Assembly: GCA_039818825.1 (NCBI GenBank) | Contig: JBCBTD010000006.1 | Span: forward strand, 1-64,000 | Direction: 5' to 3' | From: JBCBTD01 sp039818825 | Lineage (GTDB): Bacteria > Pseudomonadota > Alphaproteobacteria > Geminicoccales > Geminicoccaceae | DNA: 64,000 nt | Shown: positions 8,581 through 16,143 of the stretch, piece by piece | Numbering within the stretch: the stretch's first letter is position 1 | Layout of the letters: the number at the start of each line of letters is the position of its first letter | Made by a program: the position numbers and the translations under genes | Notes under the pieces: generated by a model | The model's input: the letters and a program-made list of their open reading frames with translations, nothing else | What the model was told of the DNA's origin: nothing | Database searches by the model: none

Positions 8581-9596
8581 GTCTGACCCACGTCGCGCCG
8601 GCCTCCGCGGGGAGCTCCGGCGCGGCGGCATCCCTGTTGGCGGTCGAGGGCCTCACGATCGCGCCGCGGGCGGCTTCGGACCGTCCGCTCGTGGCCGACG
8701 TAGCGTTCACACTCGGCCGCGGCGAGGCGCTCGGCGTCGTCGGCGAGAGCGGCTGCGGCAAGAGCCTCACCTGCCTCGCCATCACCGGTCTGTTGCCGCG
8801 CGCGCTCCTGCGCACGGCCGGCCGCGTCGCCCTCGAAGGTACCAGGATCGAACGGCTGGCCCCGGATGCACTCGCGGTCGTGCGCGGCCGCCGCATCGGG
8901 ATGATCTTCCAGGACCCGGTAGCATCGCTGAATCCGGTCCGTACCATCGGCGCCTTTCTGACGAGCCTCCTGCGACGCCATCGGGGCCTTCAAGGCGAGG
9001 CAGCACGACGTGAGGCCGTGCGCCTGCTCGATGCGGTCGGGGTCGCCGCGGCTCGGACGAGGCTCCGCCTCTACCCGCACGAGCTGTCGGGTGGTCAGAA
9101 CCAGCGGGTCATGATCGCGGGTGCGCTCGCCGGCGAACCGGACGTGCTTCTCGCCGACGAGCCGACGACCGCTCTCGACGTCACGACCCAGGCGCAGATC
9201 CTCGATCTGCTGGCGGATTTGCGCGCCACCCGCGGCATGGCGCTGGTCGTCGTGAGCCACGACTTCGGTGTCATCGCCGCAGCAGCGGACCGCGTGGTCG
9301 TCATGTACGCCGGGCGCGTCGTGGAGGAGGCTCCCGTTGCCGATCTCTTCCGGGCGCCGCGTCATCCCTATACCGCGGGCCTCATGGCGTCGGTTCCGCC
9401 CGAGACGGGCCGTGCGCCCCTGCGGCCGCTCCTGGGTCAACCACCGCACACCGGCGCGGCGGTCGTCGGCTGTGCTTTTGCTCCGCGTTGCGTGCGGGCG
9501 AGCGACGCGTGCCGCGAGACGACGCCAGCACTGGTGCAGCTCGGCCGCCGCCGCGTGGCCTGCCGCCATCCTTTGCCGGGTGAGCGGGTCTCGTGA
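8577..9596 (+). CDS. Dipeptide-type ABC transporter ATPase (DppD/OppD-like)
   Basis: A 339-residue ATPase. It shows Walker A GESGCGKSLTCLA, signature LSGGQNQRVMIAGALA, Walker B VLLADEPTTALDV, and the oligopeptide/dipeptide C-terminal domain with the Cys-containing CAFAPRCVRASDACRE that binds an iron-sulfur cluster in some relatives. The ATG at 8577 overlaps the stop of the binding-protein gene by four bases, and the next ATPase starts inside this gene's stop (GTGA). Because the ATPase genes come before the permease genes, the operon order differs from the usual A-B-C-D-F order. Confidence 0.88.
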   Translation: MSLTHVAPASAGSSGAAASLLAVEGLTIAPRAASDRPLVADVAFTLGRGEALGVVGESGCGKSLTCLAITGLLPRALLRTAGRVALEGTRIERLAPDALAVVRGRRIGMIFQDPVASLNPVRTIGAFLTSLLRRHRGLQGEAARREAVRLLDAVGVAAARTRLRLYPHELSGGQNQRVMIAGALAGEPDVLLADEPTTALDVTTQAQILDLLADLRATRGMALVVVSHDFGVIAAAADRVVVMYAGRVVEEAPVADLFRAPRHPYTAGLMASVPPETGRAPLRPLLGQPPHTGAAVVGCAFAPRCVRASDACRETTPALVQLGRRRVACRHPLPGERVS

Positions 9597-10555
9597 CCGC
9601 CGCGGTGCGAGCGGAGGGGTTGAGTCGTCACTTTCGGCTGGGCAGCTGGGCGCGTCGCCGAGTCGTCCATGCGGTCGACGACGTCGACCTCGACATCCAC
9701 TCGGGCGAGATGCTGGGCATCGTCGGTGAAAGCGGCTGCGGCAAGTCCACCCTCGGTCGCCTGCTCATCGGCCTCGATCGGCCGACCGGCGGCCGTATCA
9801 CCATCGACGGCGCGCCCCTGCCCACCGGCGTTGGTCCGGCGTTCCGCCGCAGCCGCAAGCAGCTGCAGTACGTCTTCCAGGATCCCCTCTCGGCCCTCAA
9901 CCCGCGCCTCACCATCGGCTTCCAGATCGAGGAGGTGCTCCGCGTTCATCGGCTGGCGCGCCAGCCGGCGACCCGCGCCATCGCGTTGCTCGATGCCGTT
10001 GGGCTAGGCCCCGAGCACGGCGAGCGTTACGTGCACCAGCTCTCGGGCGGCCAGCGCCAGCGCGCGCTCGTCGCTCGAACCCTCGCAGTCGAACCGGGGC
10101 TCGTCATCTTCGACGAGCCGGTCTCGGCACTGGACCTGTCGGTGCAGGCGCAGATGATCGACCTCATTGCAATGCTGCGCCGGAGATTGGGGCTCACGGG
10201 TGTCTTCATCTCCCACGACCTCCGCGTGGTGCGCTACGTCAGCGACCGGATCGCCGTGATGTATCTCGGCCGTATCGTCGAGATCGGGGCGGCCGACGAA
10301 GTTTTTCACCAACCGCTTCACCCCTACACGCAAGCACTGCTGGGCGCGCTCTTGAGCTTGGACCCGGAGCGCCGCCGTGGGCCGCGTCGACTGCTGGGCG
10401 ACCCGCCCGATCCGTTCGAGCACCCCCCCGGCTGCAGCTTCCACCCCCGGTGTCCGCAGGCGGCAGAGGTGTGCCGGCGGACCACACCCGGCTTGTCGAG
10501 GTTGGCGGACGGTCGCCTTGCGGCCTGTCACGCCCTTCCTGGGCCAGCCGCGTGA
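9593..10555 (+). CDS. Dipeptide-type ABC transporter ATPase (DppF/OppF-like)
   Basis: A 320-residue second ATPase of the same importer. Walker A GESGCGKSTLGRL, signature LSGGQRQRALVARTLA, Walker B LVIFDEPVSALDLSVQ and H-loop VFISHDLRVVRY are all present. The C-terminal motif CSFHPRCPQAAEVCRR is the Cys-rich oligopeptide-transporter domain. Start is GTG overlapping the DppD-like stop; the permease gene in turn starts at a GTG overlapping this stop. The two ATPases would form a heterodimer under the two permeases. Confidence 0.88.
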   Translation: MTAAVRAEGLSRHFRLGSWARRRVVHAVDDVDLDIHSGEMLGIVGESGCGKSTLGRLLIGLDRPTGGRITIDGAPLPTGVGPAFRRSRKQLQYVFQDPLSALNPRLTIGFQIEEVLRVHRLARQPATRAIALLDAVGLGPEHGERYVHQLSGGQRQRALVARTLAVEPGLVIFDEPVSALDLSVQAQMIDLIAMLRRRLGLTGVFISHDLRVVRYVSDRIAVMYLGRIVEIGAADEVFHQPLHPYTQALLGALLSLDPERRRGPRRLLGDPPDPFEHPPGCSFHPRCPQAAEVCRRTTPGLSRLADGRLAACHALPGPAA

Positions 10556-11478
10556 CCCGGTTCGTGCTCACGAAGATCGTCCGCGCGCTCCTCTCGGCTT
10601 GGCTCGTCGTCACAATCACCTTCGTCGTCCTAAGGGTGACGGGCGATCCGGTGCAATCGCTGCTGCCGGTCGAGACGACGCCGCCGGAGATCATCGACTA
10701 CTATCGCCGTCTCTGGGGTCTCGATCAGCCACTGTGGCAACAGTATCTCGGCTATTTGCAGGGCTTGGCGAACGGCACGCTCGGACGTTCCTTCGCCGAC
10801 GGCCGCGACGCCGTCGGCATCATCGCCGAGCGGATTCCCAAGACCCTGGTTCTCATGGGCTGGACGCTCGCCGTCATGCTGGCGCTGGGCCTGCCCGCCG
10901 GCATCGCCGCCGCGCTTCGCCGCGGCACCTGGGTCGACCGTGCCGTCATGGCCACCGCCGTCGCCGGGCATAGTCTGCCAGGCTACCTGCTCGGAATTCT
11001 CCTCATCTGGCTCTTCGCGGTCGAGCTGCGTTGGCTACCGAGTTCCGGCCACGGTACCTGGGCGCACCTCGTCATGCCGGTGCTTACTCTCGCACTCTAC
11101 CACGGCGCCGTGGTCGCGCGCTTCACCCGCGCCGCCGTCCTCGAGATCCTTGGCCAGCCGCACGTGCTCGCCGCGCGCGCGCAGGGTTGGCGAGAGGCCG
11201 CGGTGATCCGTCGTGACGTGCTGCCCAACGCCGCCATTCCGCTCGTCACCGTGGTCGGGTTTTTCGTCGGCGGGCTCATCGGCGGTTCGATCATCGTCGA
11301 GTGGATCTTCGCTTGGCCCGGCATCGGCCGGCTCCTCATCACGTCCGTTGCTGGGCGCGACCTCGCGATCGTGCAGGCCCTCGTTCTGCTCTTCGCCGTC
11401 ACGATGATCGTCACCAATCTGCTGGTCGACCTTGCCTATGCGCTTCTCAATCCCAAAATCCGCCTCCTCCGCGACTGA
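10552..11478 (+). CDS. Dipeptide-type ABC permease (DppB-like)
   Basis: A 308-residue inner-membrane permease. It opens with a membrane helix (FVLTKIVRALLSAWLVVTIT), then the family motif DPVQSLLP and the LGLDQPL-like segment WGLDQPLWQQYLGYL. The conserved cytoplasmic loop is VLAARAQGWREAAVIRRDVL. I chose the GTG at 10552, which overlaps the stop of the previous gene as GTGA; the frame is open further upstream but those residues are not family-like. It pairs with the DppC-like permease encoded next. Confidence 0.87.
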   Translation: MTRFVLTKIVRALLSAWLVVTITFVVLRVTGDPVQSLLPVETTPPEIIDYYRRLWGLDQPLWQQYLGYLQGLANGTLGRSFADGRDAVGIIAERIPKTLVLMGWTLAVMLALGLPAGIAAALRRGTWVDRAVMATAVAGHSLPGYLLGILLIWLFAVELRWLPSSGHGTWAHLVMPVLTLALYHGAVVARFTRAAVLEILGQPHVLAARAQGWREAAVIRRDVLPNAAIPLVTVVGFFVGGLIGGSIIVEWIFAWPGIGRLLITSVAGRDLAIVQALVLLFAVTMIVTNLLVDLAYALLNPKIRLLRD

Positions 11479-12304
11479 GGCGCCGCGCCGCTCGCCGGTG
11501 TTGCTGATCGCCGCCCTTTGGCTCGCGATCATGGCTGTCGCCGGGCTAGCCGCGCCCTGGCTCGCGCCCTACGGCTATGCTGATCAGGATCTCATGGCGC
11601 GGCTCCGGCCGCCAGCCTTGGTGGGCGGCGATGCGGCGCACTGGCTCGGCACCGACCATCTCGGCCGCGACGTCCTGAGCCGCGTGATCTACGCCATCCG
11701 TGTCTCGATGGCGGTGGCGCTCGTGGGTGCGCTCATCGGCGCCGTGTTCGGCACGTTCTTGGGATTCCTGGCCGCCCATGCCCGCGGCGTCGTCGAGGAG
11801 TCGATCATGGCGCTCGTCGACGTCCAGGCGGCGCTGCCCTTCCTCATCTTCGCGCTTCTGGTCATCGCCTTCTTCGGCAACGATCTGGTTCTCTTCGTCC
11901 TGCTCGTTGGTCTGCACGGCTGGGAGCGCTACGCGCGCTTGGCCCGAGGCCTGGTCTTGGACGCCAAGACCAAGGGCTACGCCGAAGCCGCGCGTGCGAT
12001 GGGGCTGGCACCCTGGCGGATCTATCTCGTCCATGTCGGACCGAACGTCGCCAGCGCCATGATCGTGCAGTTCACGTTGAACCTCCCCGAGACGATCCTG
12101 CTCGAGGCCGGTCTCTCTTTCTTGGGCCTCGGCATCCAACCGCCCCTGACGTCGCTCGGGCTCATGCTGAACGACTCCCGGAACTACATCGTGCTCCATT
12201 GGTGGCTACCGACGGTGCCCGGCGCCGCGATTTTCCTCACGACCCTTTCGGTGAGCTTGCTGGGCGATGCCCTGAGAGACCGGCTGGATCGCGCCTTACG
12301 TTGA
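11438..12304 (+). CDS. Dipeptide-type ABC permease (DppC-like)
   Basis: A 288-residue inner-membrane permease of the DppC type. Landmarks are the LGTDHLGRDVLSRVIYAIR motif near residue 70, multiple hydrophobic helices and the coupling loop GYAEAARAMGLAPWRIYLVH. The ATG at 11438 lies 41 bases inside the DppB-like gene, a longer overlap than elsewhere in this operon; a TTG at 11432 is the only slightly longer alternative. This is the last gene of the operon; mobile-element debris follows. Confidence 0.87.
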   Translation: MRFSIPKSASSATEAPRRSPVLLIAALWLAIMAVAGLAAPWLAPYGYADQDLMARLRPPALVGGDAAHWLGTDHLGRDVLSRVIYAIRVSMAVALVGALIGAVFGTFLGFLAAHARGVVEESIMALVDVQAALPFLIFALLVIAFFGNDLVLFVLLVGLHGWERYARLARGLVLDAKTKGYAEAARAMGLAPWRIYLVHVGPNVASAMIVQFTLNLPETILLEAGLSFLGLGIQPPLTSLGLMLNDSRNYIVLHWWLPTVPGAAIFLTTLSVSLLGDALRDRLDRALR

Positions 12305-12478
12305 CCGGCGAGACGCTACGCGCTCGAGGCTTCATGGCTGCCGCGACCAGTTGATCTCCCGAGCCGAGGCTTTGGCACGGCCGTCTGCCGTTGCGAGCCA
12401 AGCAGACCTCTTTCGCCGGCACGCTCTACGTCGGTTTTGGGTCACTTTCGCACTTGCCGGGCTCGCCCGTAGGGTATC

Positions 12479-12502
12479 GAAGATAACGACGTGGTTATCT
12501 TC
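12479..12502. repeat. Perfect 9-bp inverted repeat in a gene-poor stretch
   Basis: GAAGATAAC and GTTATCTTC flank a six-base spacer in the roughly 330-base stretch (12305-12640) between the DppC-like gene and the IS66-like fragment. The arms are AT-rich in a GC-rich setting. It could be a terminator stem without a T-run, an operator, or part of an IS end. I see no gene in the rest of this stretch. Confidence 0.35.
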
Positions 12503-12639
12503 CGCCTAGTGGCAGCAGGCGGACCCGGGCGCGGCTGGCGTCGACCGTCAGCAACGCTCCGAGTTCCAACTCCATGGACGCGGCGTTCAGCGGCGAAATG
12601 ACGGCGGCGGCAGCGGCCTCCGGCATGATGTTGTCCGCA

Positions 12640-12750
12640 CGCAGCTACCCGCACGCCTACCTCGCCGTCACCCTTGAGCGCCTCGTCGCCGGTCATCCCC
12701 AAAGCCGCATCGACGACCTCATGCCCTGGGCTACACCAGCTCACGTGTGA
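12640..12750 (+). pseudogene. IS66-family transposase, C-terminal remnant
   Basis: One frame ending in TGA at 12748-12750 reads SYPHAYLAVTLERLVAGHPQ and then SRIDDLMPWATPAHV. It resembles the IS66 TnpC C-terminus, where a helix with a VLERI-like motif is followed by an I-D-x-L-L-P-W box. No other part of the transposase is recognisable upstream, so this is a decayed tail only, adjacent to the integrase gene. Confidence 0.45.
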
Positions 12751-12762
12751 CCAGCACACCGC

Positions 12763-13953
12763 TTACGTCTGTCCGGTCTTGCCGAAACAGTGGCGAGCCC
12801 AATCGCGCATCATTCGGCGCCGCTTCTCGAACAGATCCCCGCGCCGATAGGCGGCCTCAGTGGCGTTGCGAACGGTGTGCGCCAAGGCGGCCTCGGCGAG
12901 TTCGCCTGGATAGTTGGTCGCCTCGGCGGCCCAGTCGCGAAAGCTGCTGCGGAAGCCGTGGACGGTCAGGTCATCTCGGCCCATCCGCTTCACCACGGCT
13001 GTGAGCGTCATGTCGCTGAGCGGCCGCCCGGATCGTCCCGACGGAAACACGAGGTCGTCGGCGTCGGATACTTCGCGAACGGCGTGAAGGATTTCGAGCG
13101 CTTGCTTGGCGAGCGGCACGCGGTGCTCGCGCCGCGCCTTCATGCGATGCGCTTGCACGGTCCAAGTGGCGGCACCGACGTCGATCTCGTCCCAGGTGGC
13201 ACCGCGAACCTCACCGGAGCGGGTGGCGGTGAGGATCGTGAAGCGAAGCGCCATCGCACCCATGCCCGGTCGCGCCACGAGCTGCGACATGAAAAGCTGC
13301 ATCTCGCGCCAAGGCAGTGCTGCGTGATTGACCACCGCCCGAACCTTTGACGGCCGCGCGAGCACGGCGTCGAGATTGCCCTTCCACACCGCCGGGTTAG
13401 GCCCACTCCGGGACTTCGTCGCAGTGGCGTAGTCGAGCACGGCTTCGATCCGCATCCGCACCCGAGATGCCGTCTCGGACTTTTCGGCCCAGATCGGACG
13501 GAGCACCTCGAGGACATGCTCGGGCTCGATGTCGCGGACGTCGAGCGGGCCGAGCACCGGATAGGCGTAGGTCTCCAGTGTCGATGACCATTGCGCCGCA
13601 TGCTTCTCGTTCGACCACTCCGGCCTTTTGGCTTCGATGGTCGCTTTGGCGGCCTGCTCGAACGTCATCCGCTGCGCTCGCGCACTGGCACGCTTCGCGA
13701 TTGGATCGATGCCGTCCAGGACCTCCGCGCGGAGCGTCGCCGCGCGCTCACGCGCCTTGGCGAGGCCGATGCTGGGATAGGGGCCGACGCCGATGTCGCG
13801 ACGTCTGTTGTCGTACTGGATACGAAGAACCCACGACCGTGAGCCGGTCGGTTTCACCAGCAAGAAGAGGCCGCCTCCGTCGGTATGCTTGCCTGGTCCG
13901 AGGGCGTTGATCATGCGCGCCATCAGACGGCCACGACCCCAAGCCGTACCCAC
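12763..13953 (-). CDS. P4-type tyrosine recombinase (integrase)
   Basis: A 396-residue integrase of the prophage/genomic-island type. It has an N-terminal arm-binding DUF4102-like domain (LGPGKHTDGGGLFLLVKPTG), a SAM-like core-binding domain around residues 95-180, and a C-terminal catalytic domain. Catalytic residues are visible as Arg in TATRSGEVRGA, the H-x-x-R box in VHGFRSSFRDW, a second His in ALAHTV and the nucleophile Tyr in ATEAAYRRGD. The gene looks intact. Start is GTG at 13953, with an ATG at 13923 as alternative. Its 5' part and upstream sequence recur in diverged form at 24.48-24.80 kb. Confidence 0.9.
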   Translation of the reverse strand: MGTAWGRGRLMARMINALGPGKHTDGGGLFLLVKPTGSRSWVLRIQYDNRRRDIGVGPYPSIGLAKARERAATLRAEVLDGIDPIAKRASARAQRMTFEQAAKATIEAKRPEWSNEKHAAQWSSTLETYAYPVLGPLDVRDIEPEHVLEVLRPIWAEKSETASRVRMRIEAVLDYATATKSRSGPNPAVWKGNLDAVLARPSKVRAVVNHAALPWREMQLFMSQLVARPGMGAMALRFTILTATRSGEVRGATWDEIDVGAATWTVQAHRMKARREHRVPLAKQALEILHAVREVSDADDLVFPSGRSGRPLSDMTLTAVVKRMGRDDLTVHGFRSSFRDWAAEATNYPGELAEAALAHTVRNATEAAYRRGDLFEKRRRMMRDWARHCFGKTGQT

Positions 13954-14123
13954 ACCACCGTTCCCACATTTGTTCCCACACCGAGTCGAAGTCTAGCTCG
14001 GATCGGGTTGGGTCGTCGAGCACGCCATCGGATAAAAAGTTTAGGATCAGCGCCTTAGTGAGGACGTTGGCGCACAACACAGGACAGTTCGAATTCCACT
14101 ACTGGCGGACTCTCCCTCCGCCA
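13796..14123 (-). repeat. Diverged direct repeat, copy A (integrase 5' end plus tRNA-like hairpin)
   Basis: This segment covers the first codons of the integrase and its upstream region and aligns by eye with 24481-24795 in the same orientation. Shared landmarks, in order, are CTGGATACGAAG, TTCCCACA, AGTCTAGCTCG, a GGACAGTTCG stretch and a terminal hairpin with stem TGGCGGA/TCCGCCA (14103-14123 here). The reverse complement of the last part reads like the 3' end of a tRNA-Ser (TGGCGGAG, then GGAATTCGAAC), a typical integrase target. Similarity is partial, so these are two related elements rather than a recent duplication. Confidence 0.65.
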
Positions 14124-14145
14124 ATTCGCACCTGCCTGCGAAATC

Positions 14146-14828
14146 GCCCCCTAACACCTTGAACGGCAACGACAATTCGGGGGTTCGAAACCCTTGATTC
14201 CGGTCATATGGCAAGGGCCCTGAAAACGTCAGTTTGAGCACCAGCCGCTGCAGGTCGAAGCGCCCGCTTTCCCAGAGTTTCCAAGGAGTTGCGAGAAAGC
14301 GCATGGCGAGTTCGAACATTTGGGTGAAGGGACGGTGCGGCGTGCCGGTGGAGGCCGCTTTTTCCGTCACGACGAGCTGCTCCAGCTTGGCGATGTGCCT
14401 CTCGTAGGCGGCGATGACGGTCTTGCTGTCGGCGTCGACTAGGCGGTCGACCAGGCCCTCGGTCTGCTTTTCGATGTCGGCGATCTTGCGAGCGCAGAGC
14501 TTGGCCTGCTCCTTTACATGCGCCAGACGCTTGTCCCAGATGGCCGCCATCATCCGACGGGCCACCCGCAGCCTGGGGGCCGGCGGCGTCAGCCCGCGGA
14601 TGAGATCGGCAAAGTCGCCTTCGATCGCATCGCGGCGGATCGACTTGCGATAGCTCTTACAGCCCTTGTTGAAGCACATGTAGTAGAGGGATGCTTCGCG
14701 CCGGTCTTGCTCTTCGACCAGCAGGCGGTGAGCGGGCGGTCGCAGTCGCCGCAGCTGACGGCGCCGCGCAGGGGGAAGTCGGTGTTGATGTGCTTACCGG
14801 GGCAGTCGGCGGCCTCTTCTTTCTCGTG
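14146..14828 (-). pseudogene. Large serine recombinase, C-terminal remnant with frameshift
   Basis: Two minus-strand frames together give the C-terminal half of a large serine recombinase. The first part (about 14828-14685) reads GKHINTDFPLRGAVSCGDCD and into a zinc-ribbon with the motif CGDC. The second (from about 14679) continues MCFNKGCKSYRKSIRRDAIE, giving the other half of the ribbon, then a long coiled-coil region and the typical end LSLPFKVLGG. The frame changes near 14680, and the catalytic N-terminal resolvase domain is missing. The coding sequence stops beside the tRNA-like hairpin of repeat A. It is dead and of mobile origin. Confidence 0.75.
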
Positions 14829-14851
14829 CTGATGCGACGTCGGTACTGAGC

Positions 14852-15244
14852 ATGGATCCATCCGCAGCCTCGACGCGAGAGCGGTCGGGTCGGCTTTGGA
14901 CGCCGCCGCTCCCGCCCAACTTCGGCGAAGCGTTACCAACGCTCGATCCGAGCTCGGTCCGCCTGCTTTGGGCGGCATGGTGCGTGCCGCCACGCTACCG
15001 CCTCGCCCCGCACCTCTGGCGGCAGGAGGCGCGGTTGCAGAGTGGCATCGTGCTACGCGCCAAGCTGAGGCGGCTCGAGGCGATCGGCTTGCTTACGGTT
15101 CGTCACGTCACCGGGCCCGGGCTGGTGTTCGATGGGCAGCATTGGCGCCGCTGCGCGGGCGATCGCAACGGACCATTCCTGGTGTTGCGTCTGACCGGTA
15201 CTGGCGAGGCACTGTTGCGCCGAGCGCTCGTCGAGCTGGCCTAA
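14852..15244 (+). CDS. Hypothetical protein, 130 residues
   Basis: I do not recognise this protein. It has a Pro-rich start, a central Arg/Leu-rich segment (LRAKLRRLEAIGLLTVRHVT) that could form a helix followed by a turn and strand, and a C-terminal LVLRLTGTGEALLRRALVEL that resembles the end of winged-helix folds. It lies between the serine recombinase remnant and the metallothionein gene and is convergent with the latter, with 24 bases between the stop codons. An overlapping frame of similar length (14896-15363) looks less protein-like. It may be real or a chance ORF in high-GC DNA. Confidence 0.4.
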   Translation: MDPSAASTRERSGRLWTPPLPPNFGEALPTLDPSSVRLLWAAWCVPPRYRLAPHLWRQEARLQSGIVLRAKLRRLEAIGLLTVRHVTGPGLVFDGQHWRRCAGDRNGPFLVLRLTGTGEALLRRALVELA

Positions 15245-15268
15245 ACACACCGCCCGGCGCCGTCGGTC

Positions 15269-15448
15269 TCAGCCGTGGCACTTGCAACCGGCGTGGTTGC
15301 AGCCTTCGCGGCTGTTGGGCCCGTCGGCGCAGGCGTCGCAGCAATAGTAGCGACCGTCTTTGACGACGGCATTGTCTGTCGCAACGACGCAAACGCAATC
15401 GGTGCACGCGCACTTGACCTGGGTGACCTCGACGGTGGTGGCGGGCAT
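15269..15448 (-). CDS. Bacterial metallothionein (SmtA/BmtA type)
   Basis: A 59-residue Cys-rich protein. The sequence shows ten Cys: C13, C15, C18 and C20 in VKCACTDCVCVV, C36 and C37 in GRYYCCDAC, C40, then C50, C55 and C57 in GCNHAGCKCHG, with H52 and H58. This spacing matches the bacterial metallothionein family that binds Zn, Cd or Cu in a thiolate cluster in the cytoplasm. GGAGGA lies eight bases before the ATG and supports the start. It is on the same strand as the DUF1826, COG0523 and DUF4198 genes, 137 bases downstream, so it may be the last gene of that cluster or have its own promoter. It would store or buffer zinc. Confidence 0.88.
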   Translation of the reverse strand: MPATTVEVTQVKCACTDCVCVVATDNAVVKDGRYYCCDACADGPNSREGCNHAGCKCHG

Positions 15449-15585
15449 AGGCTCGGTCCTCCGGACGATCGACGAGTTCGGCAGCGCAACAGTCGGGGTG
15501 CTTCCACGTCTTACTCGCGTGGCTGAACAGCCACTTGAGCGTCTGGCGGTTTGAGCGTGCCTTGTCGATCCCTGCCAAAGGCGGA

Positions 15586-16143
15586 TCAGGCCGTTGGCGA
15601 CCCGTCGTCGATCACCAGAAGCAACCGCACGTCGCTGGTTCCGGCGACGGGCGGTGAGCGGTGCACGATCGGCATCGCGGTCGGGTGCAGCCGGCCTGGC
15701 AGGACGACGACGTCGCCCGTGCCCACGGACCAGGCTGTCGCCGTCGTCTCGGGTTCGCCACCCGCCAACACCTGTGCTGCCTCCGGCAAGCGCAGGATCT
15801 GCGTGCCTGGGCCGACATAGGTGCAGAGCAGCCGTTGCACGACGTTGTCAGCATGCCAGCGGCGGCAGGCGTCGCCAGTGATCCGCTCGATACGTACGCG
15901 TGCGACCGGCGTGTCGGCCATCGACGCGAACCTGTCGAGCAGCGCACGCACGTCGGCGACGAAGGCCGGGCAGTCGTCAAGCACCTGCCGGAGTTCGTTG
16001 GCAATCTGTTCCGGTGTGCCCAACAGCACCAGCCGCAGCTGCTCCTCGTCGGCGAGTTTCGCCACCTCAGCGCAGACCGGCTCGGGCAGGCGTCGCCGCT
16101 GGACGACCAGATCAAGCTCCCTCGCCAGTACGCCGTCCATCAC
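15586..16143 (-). CDS. DUF1826-family protein of zinc loci
   Basis: A 185-residue protein resembling the DUF1826 family, known to me as a recurrent partner of COG0523 zinc GTPases. Visible features are CRRWHADNVVQRLLCTYVG near residue 92, a GTQILR strand, and VLPGRLHPTAMPIVHRSPP near the end. The layout, with a W-H-x-D-N motif and a later His, suggests a small beta-rich fold, possibly metal-binding. Its ATG overlaps the stop of the COG0523 gene upstream by four bases, so the two are translationally coupled. The molecular role is not established. Confidence 0.72.
   Translation of the reverse strand: MMDGVLARELDLVVQRRRLPEPVCAEVAKLADEEQLRLVLLGTPEQIANELRQVLDDCPAFVADVRALLDRFASMADTPVARVRIERITGDACRRWHADNVVQRLLCTYVGPGTQILRLPEAAQVLAGGEPETTATAWSVGTGDVVVLPGRLHPTAMPIVHRSPPVAGTSDVRLLLVIDDGSPTA

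Noticed and set aside
6928..8631. A 567-codon minus-strand frame opposite the family 5 binding protein.
   Set aside because: The plus-strand protein has a signal peptide and family motifs; the antisense frame has no support.
14088..14123. A tRNA gene on the plus strand.
   Set aside because: Only a T-arm-like stretch and a CCGCCA end resemble tRNA-Ser; there is no D-arm or anticodon arm and the acceptor stem is replaced by a local hairpin. I treat it as an attachment-site relic.
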